Shown here piece after piece: positions 33,926-43,146 of a stretch of 64,000 nucleotides of DNA. Location: NCBI RefSeq assembly GCF_022012305.1, contig NZ_JAKLTM010000001.1, forward strand, positions 248,001 to 312,000, in the 5' to 3' direction. The translations under genes and the position numbers were made by a program. The notes under the pieces were generated by a model. The model did not search any database. It was not told the DNA's origin and was given only the letters and a program-made list of their open reading frames with translations. Numbering within the stretch: position 1 is the stretch's first letter; each line of letters starts with the position of its first letter. The DNA is from Ramlibacter paludis (GTDB taxonomy: Bacteria > Pseudomonadota > Gammaproteobacteria > Burkholderiales > Burkholderiaceae_C).

Positions 33926-35548
33926 TCACATCCGGAACACGCCGAACTTCGGCTCGCCGATCGGCGCGTTCATGGAGGCGGACAGGCCCAGCGCCAGCAC
34001 GCGGCGCGTGTCGGCCGGATCGATCACGCCGTCGTCCCAGAGCCGCGCGCTGGAGTAATAAGGATGCGACTGGAAGGCGAACTGGTCCAGCAGCGGCTGC
34101 TTGAACGCGGCTTCCTCTTCCGCGCTCCACTTGCCGCCGCGAGACTCGATGCCGTCGCGCTTGACCGTGGCCAGCACGCTGGCGGCCTGCTCGCCGCCCA
34201 TCACTGAGATGCGCGCGTTGGGCCACATCCACAGGAAGCGCGGCGAATAGGCGCGGCCGCACATGCCGTAGTTGCCGGCGCCGAAGCTGCCGCCGATGAT
34301 GATGGTGAACTTGGGCACGCTGGCTGTGGCCACCGCCGTCACCAGCTTGGCGCCGTGGCGCGCGATGCCCTCGGCCTCGTACTTGCGCCCCACCATGAAG
34401 CCGGTGATGTTCTGCAGGAACACCAGCGGCACCTTGCGCTGGCAGCACAGCTCGATGAAGTGCGCGCCCTTCTGCGCCGACTCGGAAAACAGGATGCCGT
34501 TGTTGGCGATGATGCCCACCGGCATGCCTTCGATGTGGGCGAAGCCGCACACCAGCGTGGCGCCGTAGCGCGCCTTGAACTCATGGAACTCGGAGCCGTC
34601 GACGATGCGGGCGATGATCTCCCGCACGTCGAAGGGCTTGCGCGCGTCGGTCGGGATCACGCCGTACAGCTCCTTGCGGTCGAACTTCGGCGCGACCGGC
34701 TTGCGCAGTTCCACCGGCGCCTCCTTGGCGCGGTTCAGCGTGGCCACGGCCTGGCGGGCCAGCGCCAGCGCGTGCTCGTCGTTCATCGCCAGGTGGTCGG
34801 CCACGCCGGACAGGCGCGTGTGCACGTCGCCGCCGCCCAGGTCCTCGGCGCTCACCACTTCGCCCGTCGCGGCCTTCACCAGCGGCGGGCCGCCCAGGAA
34901 GATGGTGCCTTGCTCCTTGACGATGATGGTCTCGTCGCTCATCGCCGGCACGTAGGCGCCGCCGGCGGTGCAGGAGCCCATCACCACCGCGATCTGCGCG
35001 ATGCCTTGCGCGGAGAGGTTGGCCTGGTTGTAGAAGATGCGGCCGAAGTGCTCGCGGTCCGGGAACACCTCGTCCTGGTTCGGCAGGTTGGCGCCGCCGG
35101 AGTCGACCAGGTAGACGCAGGGCAGGCGGTTCTGTGCAGCGATCTCCTGCGCCCGCAGGTGCTTCTTCACCGTCATCGGGTAGTAGGTGCCGCCCTTCAC
35201 GGTGGCGTCGTTGCAGACGATCATGCAGTCGACGCCGCTCACCCGGCCGATGCCCGCGATCATGCCGGCGCAAGGTGCGGCCATCACGCCGTCCTTCTCG
35301 AGGTACATGCCGTGGCCGGCCAGCGGCGCGATCTCGAGGAAAGGCGTGCCCGGGTCCAGCAGCATCTGCACGCGCTCGCGCGGCGGCAGCTTGCCGCGCG
35401 CTTCGTGCTTCTTGCGCGCCGCTTCGCCACCGCCGGCGGCATGCAGCGCCACTTGCGCTTCCAGGTCACGCACGAGTTCCTGCATGACGGCCGCATTGGC
35501 CTGGAAGTCGGCGGAGCGGGGATTCAGTTGCGATTCGAGTACCGACAC
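33926..35548 (-). CDS. mccB: Acyl-CoA carboxylase carboxyltransferase subunit (methylcrotonyl-CoA carboxylase beta)
   Basis: 540 residues, the usual MCC beta size, with two crotonase-like carboxyltransferase halves. Clear blocks are [78 protein letters not shown] and [20 protein letters not shown]. Also present are the acyl-CoA pocket [20 protein letters not shown] and [10 protein letters not shown]. The TVKGGTYYP and [10 protein letters not shown] motifs separate MCC from propionyl-CoA carboxylase. The start is a GTG at 35548 with AGGAG five bases upstream. The frame extends further upstream but is antisense to the AraC gene. First gene of the operon, it diverges from the AraC regulator. Confidence 0.92.
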   Translation of the reverse strand: MSVLESQLNPRSADFQANAAVMQELVRDLEAQVALHAAGGGEAARKKHEARGKLPPRERVQMLLDPGTPFLEIAPLAGHGMYLEKDGVMAAPCAGMIAGIGRVSGVDCMIVCNDATVKGGTYYPMTVKKHLRAQEIAAQNRLPCVYLVDSGGANLPNQDEVFPDREHFGRIFYNQANLSAQGIAQIAVVMGSCTAGGAYVPAMSDETIIVKEQGTIFLGGPPLVKAATGEVVSAEDLGGGDVHTRLSGVADHLAMNDEHALALARQAVATLNRAKEAPVELRKPVAPKFDRKELYGVIPTDARKPFDVREIIARIVDGSEFHEFKARYGATLVCGFAHIEGMPVGIIANNGILFSESAQKGAHFIELCCQRKVPLVFLQNITGFMVGRKYEAEGIARHGAKLVTAVATASVPKFTIIIGGSFGAGNYGMCGRAYSPRFLWMWPNARISVMGGEQAASVLATVKRDGIESRGGKWSAEEEAAFKQPLLDQFAFQSHPYYSSARLWDDGVIDPADTRRVLALGLSASMNAPIGEPKFGVFRM

Positions 35549-35633
35549 GGAGTCTCCTGGGTCTTCGCGCCCACGATAGCGCTTTGCGCCCGAGCATAGT
35601 GATCCCGGCCCTGCAAGACCCGCCGCCCCGGTT

Positions 35634-35662
35634 GCAAATCCTGCCAGGCCTATACTTGGCCC
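35634..35662 (+). promoter_or_regulatory. Candidate promoter of the AraC gene (TATACT -10)
   Basis: TATACT (35651-35656, five of six to consensus) ends only six bases before the ATG at 35663, which would put transcription start on or next to the start codon. No strong -35 is seen; CCGGTT (35628-35633) would give 17-bp spacing. The 114-bp divergent region also carries the carboxylase operon promoter on the other strand. Confidence 0.4.
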
Positions 35663-36673
35663 ATGTCCTCCTCCGCGGTCACCCCGATGGCCTTTGCCCG
35701 CGCCATTGCCGCTGCCTACAAGCGGCACGGCGTGGCGCCGGAGGGTGCGCTGAAGGCGGCACAGATCACGCCAGCACAGCTGAACCGCCCGGACGTGCGC
35801 ATGACCGCCCGCCAGATGGAGCAGCTCTCCGCCACGGCCATGCGCGAACTCGACGACGAGGGCCTGGGCGCTTTCCGCCGCAAGTTGCCCTGGGGCAGCT
35901 ACGGCATGCTGGCGCGCGCATCGCTGTCGGCGCCCGACCTCGGCACGGCCCTCAAGCGCTGGTGCCGCCACCACGCGCTGCTCACGGACGACGTGCGCCT
36001 GTCCCTGGACGTGGCCGGCAGCGTGGCGACGCTCACGCTGGAGGAAGCGCAGCCCCTGCCGGCCGCGGCCCGCGAACTCAGCATCGCCTTCCTGCTGCGC
36101 AACGTGCATGGCCTCGCCTGCTGGTACGTCGACTCACGCATCCCGCTGCAGGAGGCGCGCTTCCCCTTCCCGGCCCCGCCGCATGCCGACGCCTACGCGC
36201 ACATGTTCCCCGGCCCGCTGCGCTTCGACGCCCCGCAGGCGGCGCTGCGTTTCGACGCCCGCTACCTGAAGCTGCCGCTGCGGCGCGACGAGAAAGCGCT
36301 CGCGCAGATGCTGCAGCGCGCGCTGTCGATCACCGTGCTGCCCTATCGCCGGGACCGCCTGCTGGTGCCGCAGGTGCGCCAGGCGCTGGCCGCGCACCCC
36401 GAGCGCAGCCACAGCGCCGAGGCGCTGGCCGGACTGCTGAACGTGTCGTCGCGCACCTTGCACCGCCAGTTGAAGGAAGAGGGCGCGAGCCTGCAGCAGC
36501 TGAAAGACGAAGTGCGCATGGAACGCGCGAAGGACTTGCTCTATCGCACGAAGAAGCCGGTGAAGCAGGTGGCGGCGGAGGTGGGGTTCCGCAACGAGAA
36601 GAGTTTCGCGCGCGCGTTCAAGGGCTGGGCGGGGGTGGCGCCGGGGGAATTCAGGGAGCAGGCGGCGGCTTAG
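35663..36673 (+). CDS. AraC-family transcriptional regulator
   Basis: 336 residues. The N-terminal about 230 residues match the arabinose-binding-like sensor domain of the OruR/ArgR-type AraC subgroup ([40 protein letters not shown]). The C-terminus has two helix-turn-helix motifs: [20 protein letters not shown] and [20 protein letters not shown], ending [13 protein letters not shown]. It is divergent from the mccB-led operon and is its likely regulator, responding to an acyl-CoA or branched acid (inference). The ATG at 35663 has no Shine-Dalgarno and lies just after a TATACT box, so the mRNA may be leaderless; an in-frame ATG at 35687 is the alternative. Confidence 0.87.
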   Translation: MSSSAVTPMAFARAIAAAYKRHGVAPEGALKAAQITPAQLNRPDVRMTARQMEQLSATAMRELDDEGLGAFRRKLPWGSYGMLARASLSAPDLGTALKRWCRHHALLTDDVRLSLDVAGSVATLTLEEAQPLPAAARELSIAFLLRNVHGLACWYVDSRIPLQEARFPFPAPPHADAYAHMFPGPLRFDAPQAALRFDARYLKLPLRRDEKALAQMLQRALSITVLPYRRDRLLVPQVRQALAAHPERSHSAEALAGLLNVSSRTLHRQLKEEGASLQQLKDEVRMERAKDLLYRTKKPVKQVAAEVGFRNEKSFARAFKGWAGVAPGEFREQAAA

Positions 36674-36780
36674 GCCAGCTTGTTGACTGACATAGCTCAA
36701 CGGTAGGGGACTACAGGGTCCGAGGTGTTCACTGACGATGCTGTCCTGCACGTCATCGAAGGCGTCAACCCGGAGACACA

Positions 36781-37473
36781 ATGAAATTCGCCACCAAGAC
36801 GGCTCTTGCCGTCTGCACACTGATCCTGGGCTCGCAAGCCATGGCCCAGGTCGTCATGTACGAACGCGAGGGCTTTCGCGGCCGCTCCGTGGTCATCGAC
36901 AAGGAAATGCGCAACCTGGATCGCCGCGGGCTCGGCGACCAGGCGAACTCGATCGTGGTGGAGCGCGGCCGCTGGGAGGTTTGCGAGGAACCGCGCTTCG
37001 AGGGCCGTTGCGCCATGCTGCGCCAAGGCAATTACCCCAGCCTGAAAGCCGCCGGGCTCGATGGGAAGATCTCCTCCGTTCGCAAGGCGAGCGACAAGCG
37101 CAGGTACGACAACGAGCCGCAAGCGGCGGCGGGCGACGACTACCAATACCGGCGCCGCGGCAACGATCGCACGAGCGAGGTGCCGGTGACCGGGGTGCGC
37201 GCCATCATGGGCCCGCCGAACCAGCGCTGCTGGGTGGAGCGCCAGGCCGCGCCCGCGCCGGTGGATCCCGCCGCCGCGCTGATCGCAGGCATCCTGGGTT
37301 ACCAGGTCGGCGCCGCGCCGCAGGACGTGCAGCGTTGCAGCACCGTGCAAGGCCCTCCTGCCTACTACGAAGTGACCTACAACTACCGCGGCTCGCCCCG
37401 CACGGTGCAGATGGCCGCGCCGCCGCCTAACAACAAGGTGGTTGTGAACCAGCGCGGCGAGCCGCGGATGTAA
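36781..37473 (+). CDS. Exported beta/gamma-crystallin-fold protein
   Basis: 230 residues. MKFATKTALAVCTLILGSQAMA is a signal peptide. Residues 23-100 form a beta/gamma-crystallin-like domain: VVMYEREGFRGRSVVIDKEM (Greek-key first strand with the Y/F-x6-G pattern), ANSIVVERGRWEVCEEPRFE, GRCAMLRQGNYPSL. Such domains are stable and often Ca-binding. The C-terminal part (about 130-230) has a hydrophobic glycine segment AALIAGILGYQVG, a Cys pair (RCWVE, QRCST) and ends GEPRM. Periplasmic or envelope location is likely. It is preceded by GGAGACACA and followed by a clear terminator, so it is monocistronic. Confidence 0.82.
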   Translation: MKFATKTALAVCTLILGSQAMAQVVMYEREGFRGRSVVIDKEMRNLDRRGLGDQANSIVVERGRWEVCEEPRFEGRCAMLRQGNYPSLKAAGLDGKISSVRKASDKRRYDNEPQAAAGDDYQYRRRGNDRTSEVPVTGVRAIMGPPNQRCWVERQAAPAPVDPAAALIAGILGYQVGAAPQDVQRCSTVQGPPAYYEVTYNYRGSPRTVQMAAPPPNNKVVVNQRGEPRM

Positions 37474-37498
37474 GCTGGCGCGCTGCGACTGGAAATCA

Positions 37499-37530
37499 GA
37501 GAAGGCGGGCGAAAGCCCGCTTTCTCATTT
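37499..37530 (+). terminator. Terminator after the crystallin-fold gene
   Basis: A 12-bp stem GAGAAGGCGGGC / GCCCGCTTTCTC with one mismatch and a GAAA tetraloop, followed by ATTT, lies 26 bases after the stop at 37473. T-rich sequence follows. Confidence 0.75.
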
Positions 37531-37616
37531 GGTCAGTCTCCAATTTCTGCTCAGGCTTGGGCCCTCGGCGCAGCGCGACTTGGGTGGGCGCCTTGTGTGC
37601 CCACTGGCTGCATCCG

Positions 37617-38588
37617 TCACTCAGCCTTGATGTTCTTCGCCTTGATCAACGCGCTCCAGCGCGCCTGGTCCCGCTTCACCTGCGCGGCAAGTTCTTCAGG
37701 CGTCGAAGACGTCGTCTCGGCGAAGGCGGCGCGGACGCGTTCCTGCACCTCCGGGTCCTGGCTGGCCTTGACGATCTCCTGGTTCAGGCGCGCCACGATG
37801 TCGCGCGGGGTCGCGGCGGGCGCCCAGATGCCGTGGAAACCGATGATGCCCTTCGTTCCGGGAACGGACTCCGAGAGCAGGGGGATGTCCGGCGTGGCCG
37901 GGTGGCGCTTCGTGCCGAGATAGGCAAGGCCCTTCACGCGGCCGTCCCGGATGAAGGGAATAGCGGTGTTGGGCGGTTCGATCACCATCGGGATGGAGCC
38001 GCCCGCGACTTCGACGAGCGCGCCACCGCGATACGGAACATGGACCATGTTGAGTTTCTCCTCGTCGAGGATCAGCTCCATCATCAGGTGCGGAAATCCG
38101 CCGATACCGTACGAGGCATAGGAATATTTGCCCGGGTTCGCGCGCACGAGCTGGATCAGCTCGCGCATGTTGTTCGCCGGGAAATCCTTGCCCACCACCA
38201 CGTACAGGCCCGCGAGCGCCGTCATGGAGACCGGCGCGAAATCCTTGTCCACGTCGAAGGGCAGCCTGGCGTAGACGTAGGGGTTCGTGACGAAGGAATT
38301 CGAGATCGCGTAGAGCAGCGTGTAGCCGTCGGCCGGAGCCTTGGCCACGAAGTCCTGCGCGATGTTTCCCGCTGCACCGGCGCGGTTCTCGACGACCACG
38401 GGCTGGCCGAGTGTCTTCGAGAGCTTGTCGGCATAGACGCGCGCGATGACGTCGACCGCGAGCCCCGCGGGCAGGCCGACGATGATCTTGATGGGCCGGC
38501 TGGGCCACGCCTGCGCGAACGCACCTGCCGTGGCCACAGCGAGGATGGCGCCTGCCAGGATGGGGCGCAGCGAACTGGTGATCGTCAT
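37617..38588 (-). CDS. Bug/TctC-family periplasmic solute-binding receptor
   Basis: 323 residues. MTITSSLRPILAGAILAVAT and AGAFAQ make the signal peptide, then WPSRPIKIIVGLPAGLAVDV, VENRAGAAGNIAQDFVAKAP, YTLLYAISNSFVTNPY and MVHVPYRGGALVEVAGGSIP give the Bug fold with both ligand loops. It lies 36 bases downstream of the esterase gene on the same strand and should share its transcript and its control by the divergent TetR. The receptor may therefore capture an ester or its acid product (inference). No tctAB genes adjoin. GGAGACAACC precedes the ATG. Confidence 0.9.
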   Translation of the reverse strand: MTITSSLRPILAGAILAVATAGAFAQAWPSRPIKIIVGLPAGLAVDVIARVYADKLSKTLGQPVVVENRAGAAGNIAQDFVAKAPADGYTLLYAISNSFVTNPYVYARLPFDVDKDFAPVSMTALAGLYVVVGKDFPANNMRELIQLVRANPGKYSYASYGIGGFPHLMMELILDEEKLNMVHVPYRGGALVEVAGGSIPMVIEPPNTAIPFIRDGRVKGLAYLGTKRHPATPDIPLLSESVPGTKGIIGFHGIWAPAATPRDIVARLNQEIVKASQDPEVQERVRAAFAETTSSTPEELAAQVKRDQARWSALIKAKNIKAE

Positions 38589-38624
38589 GGTTGTCTCCTC
38601 TGTCGGGGTGGATGCTCGATGACC

Positions 38625-39767
38625 CTAGGCCGCCATCGCGTCGACGATCCAGGGCATGATGATCTGCTGCTTGATCCGCTCGTCGTTCCACTCGGCGGAG
38701 CGCGCGAGGTGGATGCCTTCCGGGTTGATCCAGGCGGACTTGGGGGTTCCGTGCTGGAGCAGCAGCATGGTGTCGGAGGCGGGGACCAGGCTGTCCTTCA
38801 GCCCATTGACGATCAGCATTCGCTGGGGCGTGGGCTTGTCGACCAGGCCCATGGTAACGATCGACAGTTCCTGCTGGCGCTCCACCAGTTCGGCGAGCGA
38901 AGACCAGCCTGATTGCGCGAGCAAAGCCGCAGGCAGGCCGAACAGGTATTCCTTCGATGACAGCGCGCCCCGGATCTGCCGCGGCGCCCATGCGGCGTCG
39001 AGCGGTCCCGCCCAGTTCACGGCGAGCTTCAGCCGCTTCGGCTCGGCGAAGGCGAACCGCGTGGCCCAGTAGCCGCCCATGCTCACCCCCTGCAATCCGA
39101 TGCGCGACGCGTCAACGTCCTTGCGAGTGAGCAGGTAGTCGATGACCGCGGAGTAGGCCTTCTCGACGCCCGGCCGCGGGAGCAGCTTCGTCTCGCCGGT
39201 GTTCGGCGCATCCAGCCCGACCCAGCCGATCTTGTGCTTCATGTACACCGGCCCGTACCGCTCGGCCACGTACTCCTTGAAGCTGTCCAGGCCTCCCAGC
39301 GACAGCATGACAGGCGCCGGACCGTCGATGCTCGGCAACTGCAGCAGGATCGGGATCACGCCGCCTTCGAAGCGCACCTCGATGCGCTCGATGGGCTGCG
39401 CCTGCAGCCGCCCATAGCGGGCGAACGCGTCGAGGCCCACCTGGAGCGACTTGCGCTTTTCGGGGGACGTTGCCGACGGCCACGCACCGAAGCTGCCGTA
39501 GCGCCAGGCCATGATGAAGGCGTCGGCTGCGGCCTTGCGATCCGTGGCTTCCAGCGCCTGGCCGCGCTCGAACCACTCTCGCGCCATCGCGGACCACGAC
39601 CGGCCCCACGCGTCGTCGTCCAGGCTGTCGATGCGCCCGAGGATGATGCGCACGTCCTCGCCGCGCGCGCCGGTCATCGGATAGACCTGGGCGTCGGTGC
39701 GGCGCTGCACTTCGGTTCTCAGTTCTTCCCAGGTGCGGGGCGGGGCGATCGTGATGTCTTCGGTCAT
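38625..39767 (-). CDS. Alpha/beta-fold hydrolase, FrsA/2,6-dihydroxypseudooxynicotine-hydrolase-like
   Basis: 380 residues, no signal peptide, cytosolic. An N-terminal helical cap (about 1-125; DDDAWGRSWSAMAREWFERG, AADAFIMAWRYGSFGAWPSA) precedes the catalytic domain: PAPVMLSLGGLDSFKEYVAE, nucleophile Ser in RIGLQGVSMGGYWATRFAFA, Asp in MLIVNGLKDSLVPASD and His in NPEGIHLARS. This arrangement is typical of FrsA-like C-C or ester hydrolases. It is divergent from a TetR gene whose operators lie in the shared 91-bp spacer, and is followed by a Bug receptor. The natural substrate is unknown. Confidence 0.83.
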   Translation of the reverse strand: MTEDITIAPPRTWEELRTEVQRRTDAQVYPMTGARGEDVRIILGRIDSLDDDAWGRSWSAMAREWFERGQALEATDRKAAADAFIMAWRYGSFGAWPSATSPEKRKSLQVGLDAFARYGRLQAQPIERIEVRFEGGVIPILLQLPSIDGPAPVMLSLGGLDSFKEYVAERYGPVYMKHKIGWVGLDAPNTGETKLLPRPGVEKAYSAVIDYLLTRKDVDASRIGLQGVSMGGYWATRFAFAEPKRLKLAVNWAGPLDAAWAPRQIRGALSSKEYLFGLPAALLAQSGWSSLAELVERQQELSIVTMGLVDKPTPQRMLIVNGLKDSLVPASDTMLLLQHGTPKSAWINPEGIHLARSAEWNDERIKQQIIMPWIVDAMAA

Positions 39768-39803
39768 CGTCTGGTCTCCAGGTCGGAAAGGATGTCGCAC
39801 GAG

Positions 39804-39857
39804 TTAAAACGGTTTTAAGAATACACTCCGCTTCGATCGAAGTCAAAACGTTTTTAA
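39804..39857. promoter_or_regulatory. Two predicted TetR operators
   Basis: TTAAAACGGTTTTAA (39804-39818) is a perfect 15-bp palindrome around a central G, and TCAAAACGTTTTTAA (39843-39857) is a close copy. Their centres are 39 bp apart and the second ends one base before the TetR start codon, so binding would block the TetR gene itself and probably the divergent esterase-receptor operon. Confidence 0.75.
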
Positions 39858-39858
39858 G

Positions 39859-40593
39859 ATGGCCACTTCGCGGCGCCGGGCAACCCCCGCAGCCCCCACT
39901 TCTTCGTACGGCGACAGCGGCCGGCGCCTGGTGCAGGCTGCCCGCGAGCTGGTGGCCGAACGCGGCCTCTCCGGACTCAAGGTCGTCGACGTAGCCTCCC
40001 GCGCGGGCGCAAACGTCGCCCTGATCAACTACCACTTCGGGGGACGGGACGGACTTCTCGACGAGGTGATTCGCGGCATGGCGGCGCAGATTGCCGGCGA
40101 GCGTCTGGACCGGCTCTCGCTGCTGCTGGCGACCGAGTCCTCGCCCGACCCGCGCGAGGTGTTGCGCTGCTGGATCCAGCCCTGGATCGAGAACGTCCAG
40201 CGACCGCACAACCGCGAAGTCATGCAGATGATGCTGCACCTGATGTTCGCCGCGGACGTCGACCGCAAGCGCAAGGAGCATGTGCTGGAGGAGTCCGTCA
40301 AGGTCACCGCCTTGTACCTGGATGCGCTGTCGAACTGCTACCCCACTCTCCCCCGTGACAAGATGATGTGGCGCATGCTCTGCGCCATCGGTGCCAGCTA
40401 CCTGGTGCTGGGACAGGGCGCTCCGGTCGGATGGAACACCCTGGCGGGCGTCGAGGCCCGACCGTCTCCACCCAGGAGTGAGGACGGAGCCGAGGAACTG
40501 GTGACCTTCATCCTCGCGGGCTTCGCAGCGCCGGCGCAGGGTGCGAGCACGAAGCAACCACGTCGCAGGAAGATTTCCCCAGAGCAGCATTGA
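39859..40593 (+). CDS. TetR-family transcriptional regulator
   Basis: 244 residues. The N-terminal helix-turn-helix (about 20-66) reads RLVQAARELVAERGLSGLKV then VDVASRAGANVALINYHFGG with the diagnostic YHFGGRDGLLDEV. The remainder is an all-helical ligand and dimer domain (LRCWIQPWIENVQRPHNREV, MMLHLMFAADVDRKRKEHVL) of the CerR/DUF1956-like kind. The basic tail KQPRRRKISPEQH is unusual. It diverges from the esterase/Bug operon and two matching palindromes sit in the intergenic space, one abutting its ATG, so autorepression plus control of that operon is expected. The inducer is unknown. Confidence 0.88.
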   Translation: MATSRRRATPAAPTSSYGDSGRRLVQAARELVAERGLSGLKVVDVASRAGANVALINYHFGGRDGLLDEVIRGMAAQIAGERLDRLSLLLATESSPDPREVLRCWIQPWIENVQRPHNREVMQMMLHLMFAADVDRKRKEHVLEESVKVTALYLDALSNCYPTLPRDKMMWRMLCAIGASYLVLGQGAPVGWNTLAGVEARPSPPRSEDGAEELVTFILAGFAAPAQGASTKQPRRRKISPEQH

Positions 40594-40689
40594 GTAGCGC
40601 GACGAGTGCAATCCCTCCGCGCAACGCCAACGCTATAGTTGCCACGGGCGCAATGCCCGCTGAACAACAACGAACGAGGGATTCCAAAA

Positions 40690-41130
40690 ATGCGAGCAAC
40701 GAAAGTTCTCGGCGCAGCCGTGTGCGCCACACTGGTCCTGGGCGGCTGCGCCATCCACCAGACCGTGAAGCCGGTGGCGAAGCTGGAGGGCCGGCAGGTG
40801 TGCGTGATCGAAAGTCCGGCCGTGCGCGCTGGTTTCATCGAGGCGTACAAGCGATCGCTGGCGACCAAGGGCTACACCGTGCGCCAGTTGCCCGCTTCCG
40901 CATCAATCACCGAATGCCCCACCACCTCGACCTACAGCGCGAACTGGCGTTGGGACCTGGCCATGTACATGGCCTTTGCGGAGATCAAGGTGTACAGCAA
41001 CGGCCAGCTCGCCGGGCAGGCCCAGTACGACTCGCTGCGTGGCGGCGCCAACATGAACAAGTTCATCGACGCCGACCGCAAGATCGACGAACTGGTGAAC
41101 CAGCTGTTCCCCGGCGGGGCGGGTAGCTGA
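40690..41130 (+). CDS. Sbal_3080-type lipoprotein
   Basis: 146 residues. MRATKVLGAAVCATLVLGGC is a lipoprotein signal with the lipidated Cys20. The mature part follows the Sbal_3080 pattern: VCVIESPAVRAGFIEAYKRS, ECPTTSTYSANWRWDLAMYM, AFAEIKVYSNGQLAGQAQYD and NKFIDADRKIDELVNQLFPG. Members are small envelope lipoproteins without known function. The ATG at 40690 was preferred over an upstream start because it begins the signal peptide. It is separated from the TetR gene by 96 bp and appears to be a single-gene unit. Confidence 0.82.
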   Translation: MRATKVLGAAVCATLVLGGCAIHQTVKPVAKLEGRQVCVIESPAVRAGFIEAYKRSLATKGYTVRQLPASASITECPTTSTYSANWRWDLAMYMAFAEIKVYSNGQLAGQAQYDSLRGGANMNKFIDADRKIDELVNQLFPGGAGS

Positions 41131-41287
41131 CCCGGCCATCCTGCGCGCGGGACGGATCGGGTCCCGCGCTCAGGATGAGCTGACCCAGCCGACGTGCCAC
41201 ATTCCGACACACGGACGGGCAACGGGACGATAAGTTTGCGGCTCTGGCATAGGGACACTCAGGCTCTCGACTGAACTTCCCGGCCGC

Positions 41288-42925
41288 ATGACAACCAGTA
41301 TCGATCACCTGCAGCGCTGGCGGCAAATCGCCCGCCTGATGTGGAAGCACGGACGTGCGGTTCGCGCCGGCGATGGCCCGGCCGGCGAGACTGCAGAGCA
41401 AAGCGCCGAGCAGCTGGCCGACGACCTCGAAGCCATGGGGCCGGCCTACGTCAAGCTGGGCCAGGTTCTCTCGAGCCGGCCCGACCTGCTGCCCGCCGGC
41501 TACGTCAAGGCGCTTTCGCGCCTGCAGGACGACGTGAAGCCCTTCGCGTTCGACGAGGTCCGTGCGATCGTCGAGGAGGAGCTCGGCGCCCGCATCTCCA
41601 AGGCCTTCCAGTCCTTCGAGCCGGAGCCCATCGCGGCTGCCTCGCTGGGCCAGGTGCACGCCGCGACGCTGCGCGACGGCACGCCCGTGGTCGTGAAAGT
41701 GCAGCGGCCCGGCGTAGCGAAGCAGGTGGCGGACGAGTTCGACGTGCTGACGCAGATCGCGCACTTCCTCGACGCCCACACCGACGTCGGCCGCCGCCAC
41801 CGCCTGCGGCTGATGCTGGAAGAGTTCCGCGTGTCGATCCAGGAGGAGCTGGACTACGAGCGGGAGGCCCAGAACCTGGTCGCGGTCGGCCGCAGCCTGC
41901 GCGAGTTCGAGCGCCTGGCCGTGCCGCAGCCGGTCCCCGACTACTGCACGAAGCGCGTGCTGACGATGGAGCGCGTGCACGGCACCAAGATCACCAAGCT
42001 CTCGGGTTTCTCGCGGCTGGAGGTCGATGGCACCGCCCTGCTGGACGAGCTGTTCCACGCGTACCTGAAGCAGGTGCTGGTGGACGGCCTGTTCCATGCC
42101 GACCCGCACCCCGGCAACGTATTCATCACCGACAACGGGCGCCTGGCGCTGCTCGACCTGGGCATGGTGGGCCGAACGACGCCGGACATGCAGGAGCAGT
42201 TGCTCAAGATTTTGTTGGCCGTGAGCGATGGGCGCAGCGAGAAGGCAGCCGAATCGCTGATCCAGGTGAGCGAGAAGACCGAGGAGGCCGACGCCGCGGA
42301 CTTCCGCCGCCGCCTGGGAATCCTGGTCGCGCGCGAGCAGGGCCGCGGCCTGAAGGATGTGAACATCGGCCAGACGCTGCTGGACATCAGCACCGTCGCC
42401 GCGGATTGCGGCTTCTTCGTGCCCAGCGAGCTGGCGCTGCTGGCCAAGACGCTGCTGCAGCTGGACGAGATCGGCCGCGTGCTCGACCCGCAGTTCGACC
42501 CCAATGCGGCGGTCCGCCGGCATGCGGGGAAGCTCCTGTCCACGCGCATGAAGCGCGAGGCCACCGAAGGGAGCTTCCTCACGGCGGCGATGGAGTTCAA
42601 GAGCTTTGCCGCGGGACTGCCCGGCCGCGTGAACCGCATCATGGACGCCGTGGCGGACAAGGAGCTGGAGATCAAGGTCCGCGCACCGGACGCGACCGGC
42701 ATGATCGAAGGCATGCAGAAGATCGCCAACCGCGTCACCACCGGCCTCGTCCTCGCGGCGCTGATCATCGGCGCGGCGCTGCTGATGCGCGTCGACACCG
42801 ACTTCCGCCTGCTCGGCTACCCCGGCCTGGCGATCGTCTGCTTCATCGGCGCCACGCTCGGCGGCGTGTTCCTGCTCGTGAACATCTACCTGCAGGACCG
42901 CTCGTACGGCAGGAGCCGAAGTTAG
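41288..42925 (+). CDS. ABC1/UbiB-family atypical kinase
   Basis: 545 residues of the ADCK/UbiB family, which support ubiquinone biosynthesis or lipid handling through an unorthodox kinase fold. The family-specific KxGQ motif is AYVKLGQVLSSRPDLLP (Lys56-Gln59), the Ala-rich loop is PIAAASLGQVH (116-123), and the VAIK-type Lys is K137 in VVVKVQRP. The catalytic segment is GLFHADPHPGNVFITDNGRL and the metal motif is LLDLGMVG. Two C-terminal membrane helices (TTGLVLAALIIGAALLM, LAIVCFIGATLGGVFLLVNI) anchor it in the inner membrane. It is not in a ubi operon, so a role separate from canonical UbiB is possible. The gene stands alone. Confidence 0.9.
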   Translation: MTTSIDHLQRWRQIARLMWKHGRAVRAGDGPAGETAEQSAEQLADDLEAMGPAYVKLGQVLSSRPDLLPAGYVKALSRLQDDVKPFAFDEVRAIVEEELGARISKAFQSFEPEPIAAASLGQVHAATLRDGTPVVVKVQRPGVAKQVADEFDVLTQIAHFLDAHTDVGRRHRLRLMLEEFRVSIQEELDYEREAQNLVAVGRSLREFERLAVPQPVPDYCTKRVLTMERVHGTKITKLSGFSRLEVDGTALLDELFHAYLKQVLVDGLFHADPHPGNVFITDNGRLALLDLGMVGRTTPDMQEQLLKILLAVSDGRSEKAAESLIQVSEKTEEADAADFRRRLGILVAREQGRGLKDVNIGQTLLDISTVAADCGFFVPSELALLAKTLLQLDEIGRVLDPQFDPNAAVRRHAGKLLSTRMKREATEGSFLTAAMEFKSFAAGLPGRVNRIMDAVADKELEIKVRAPDATGMIEGMQKIANRVTTGLVLAALIIGAALLMRVDTDFRLLGYPGLAIVCFIGATLGGVFLLVNIYLQDRSYGRSRS

Positions 42926-43146
42926 CCGCACCCTGCACGAAAACGCGTAACGTGCTACCCTCGGCGCTGCTGAACGTCGAGCGGATCGTCGCTCTTCCAG
43001 GTATTACTGTCTCCCTCCGGCGAACTTGCGATCCGCCGCGTCGTTGTCCGAATCCCTCCAGATGTCTTTTTGACGTTGCGCATCGCGCGGCAGGTTGCTG
43101 CGCGGCACCCGTGCGCGCTATTGCGCACCATTGAGAAAGGCTCGCC

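Noticed and set aside
35549..36109. Upstream extension of the carboxyltransferase frame
   Set aside because: It lies antisense to the AraC gene. A GTG with AGGAG at proper distance (35548) gives the normal family length.
36683..36725. tRNA-like start (GACATAGCTCAACGGTAGGGG) after the AraC gene
   Set aside because: It resembles a D-arm, but no matching acceptor stem, anticodon stem or T-arm with GTTCRA can be folded around it.
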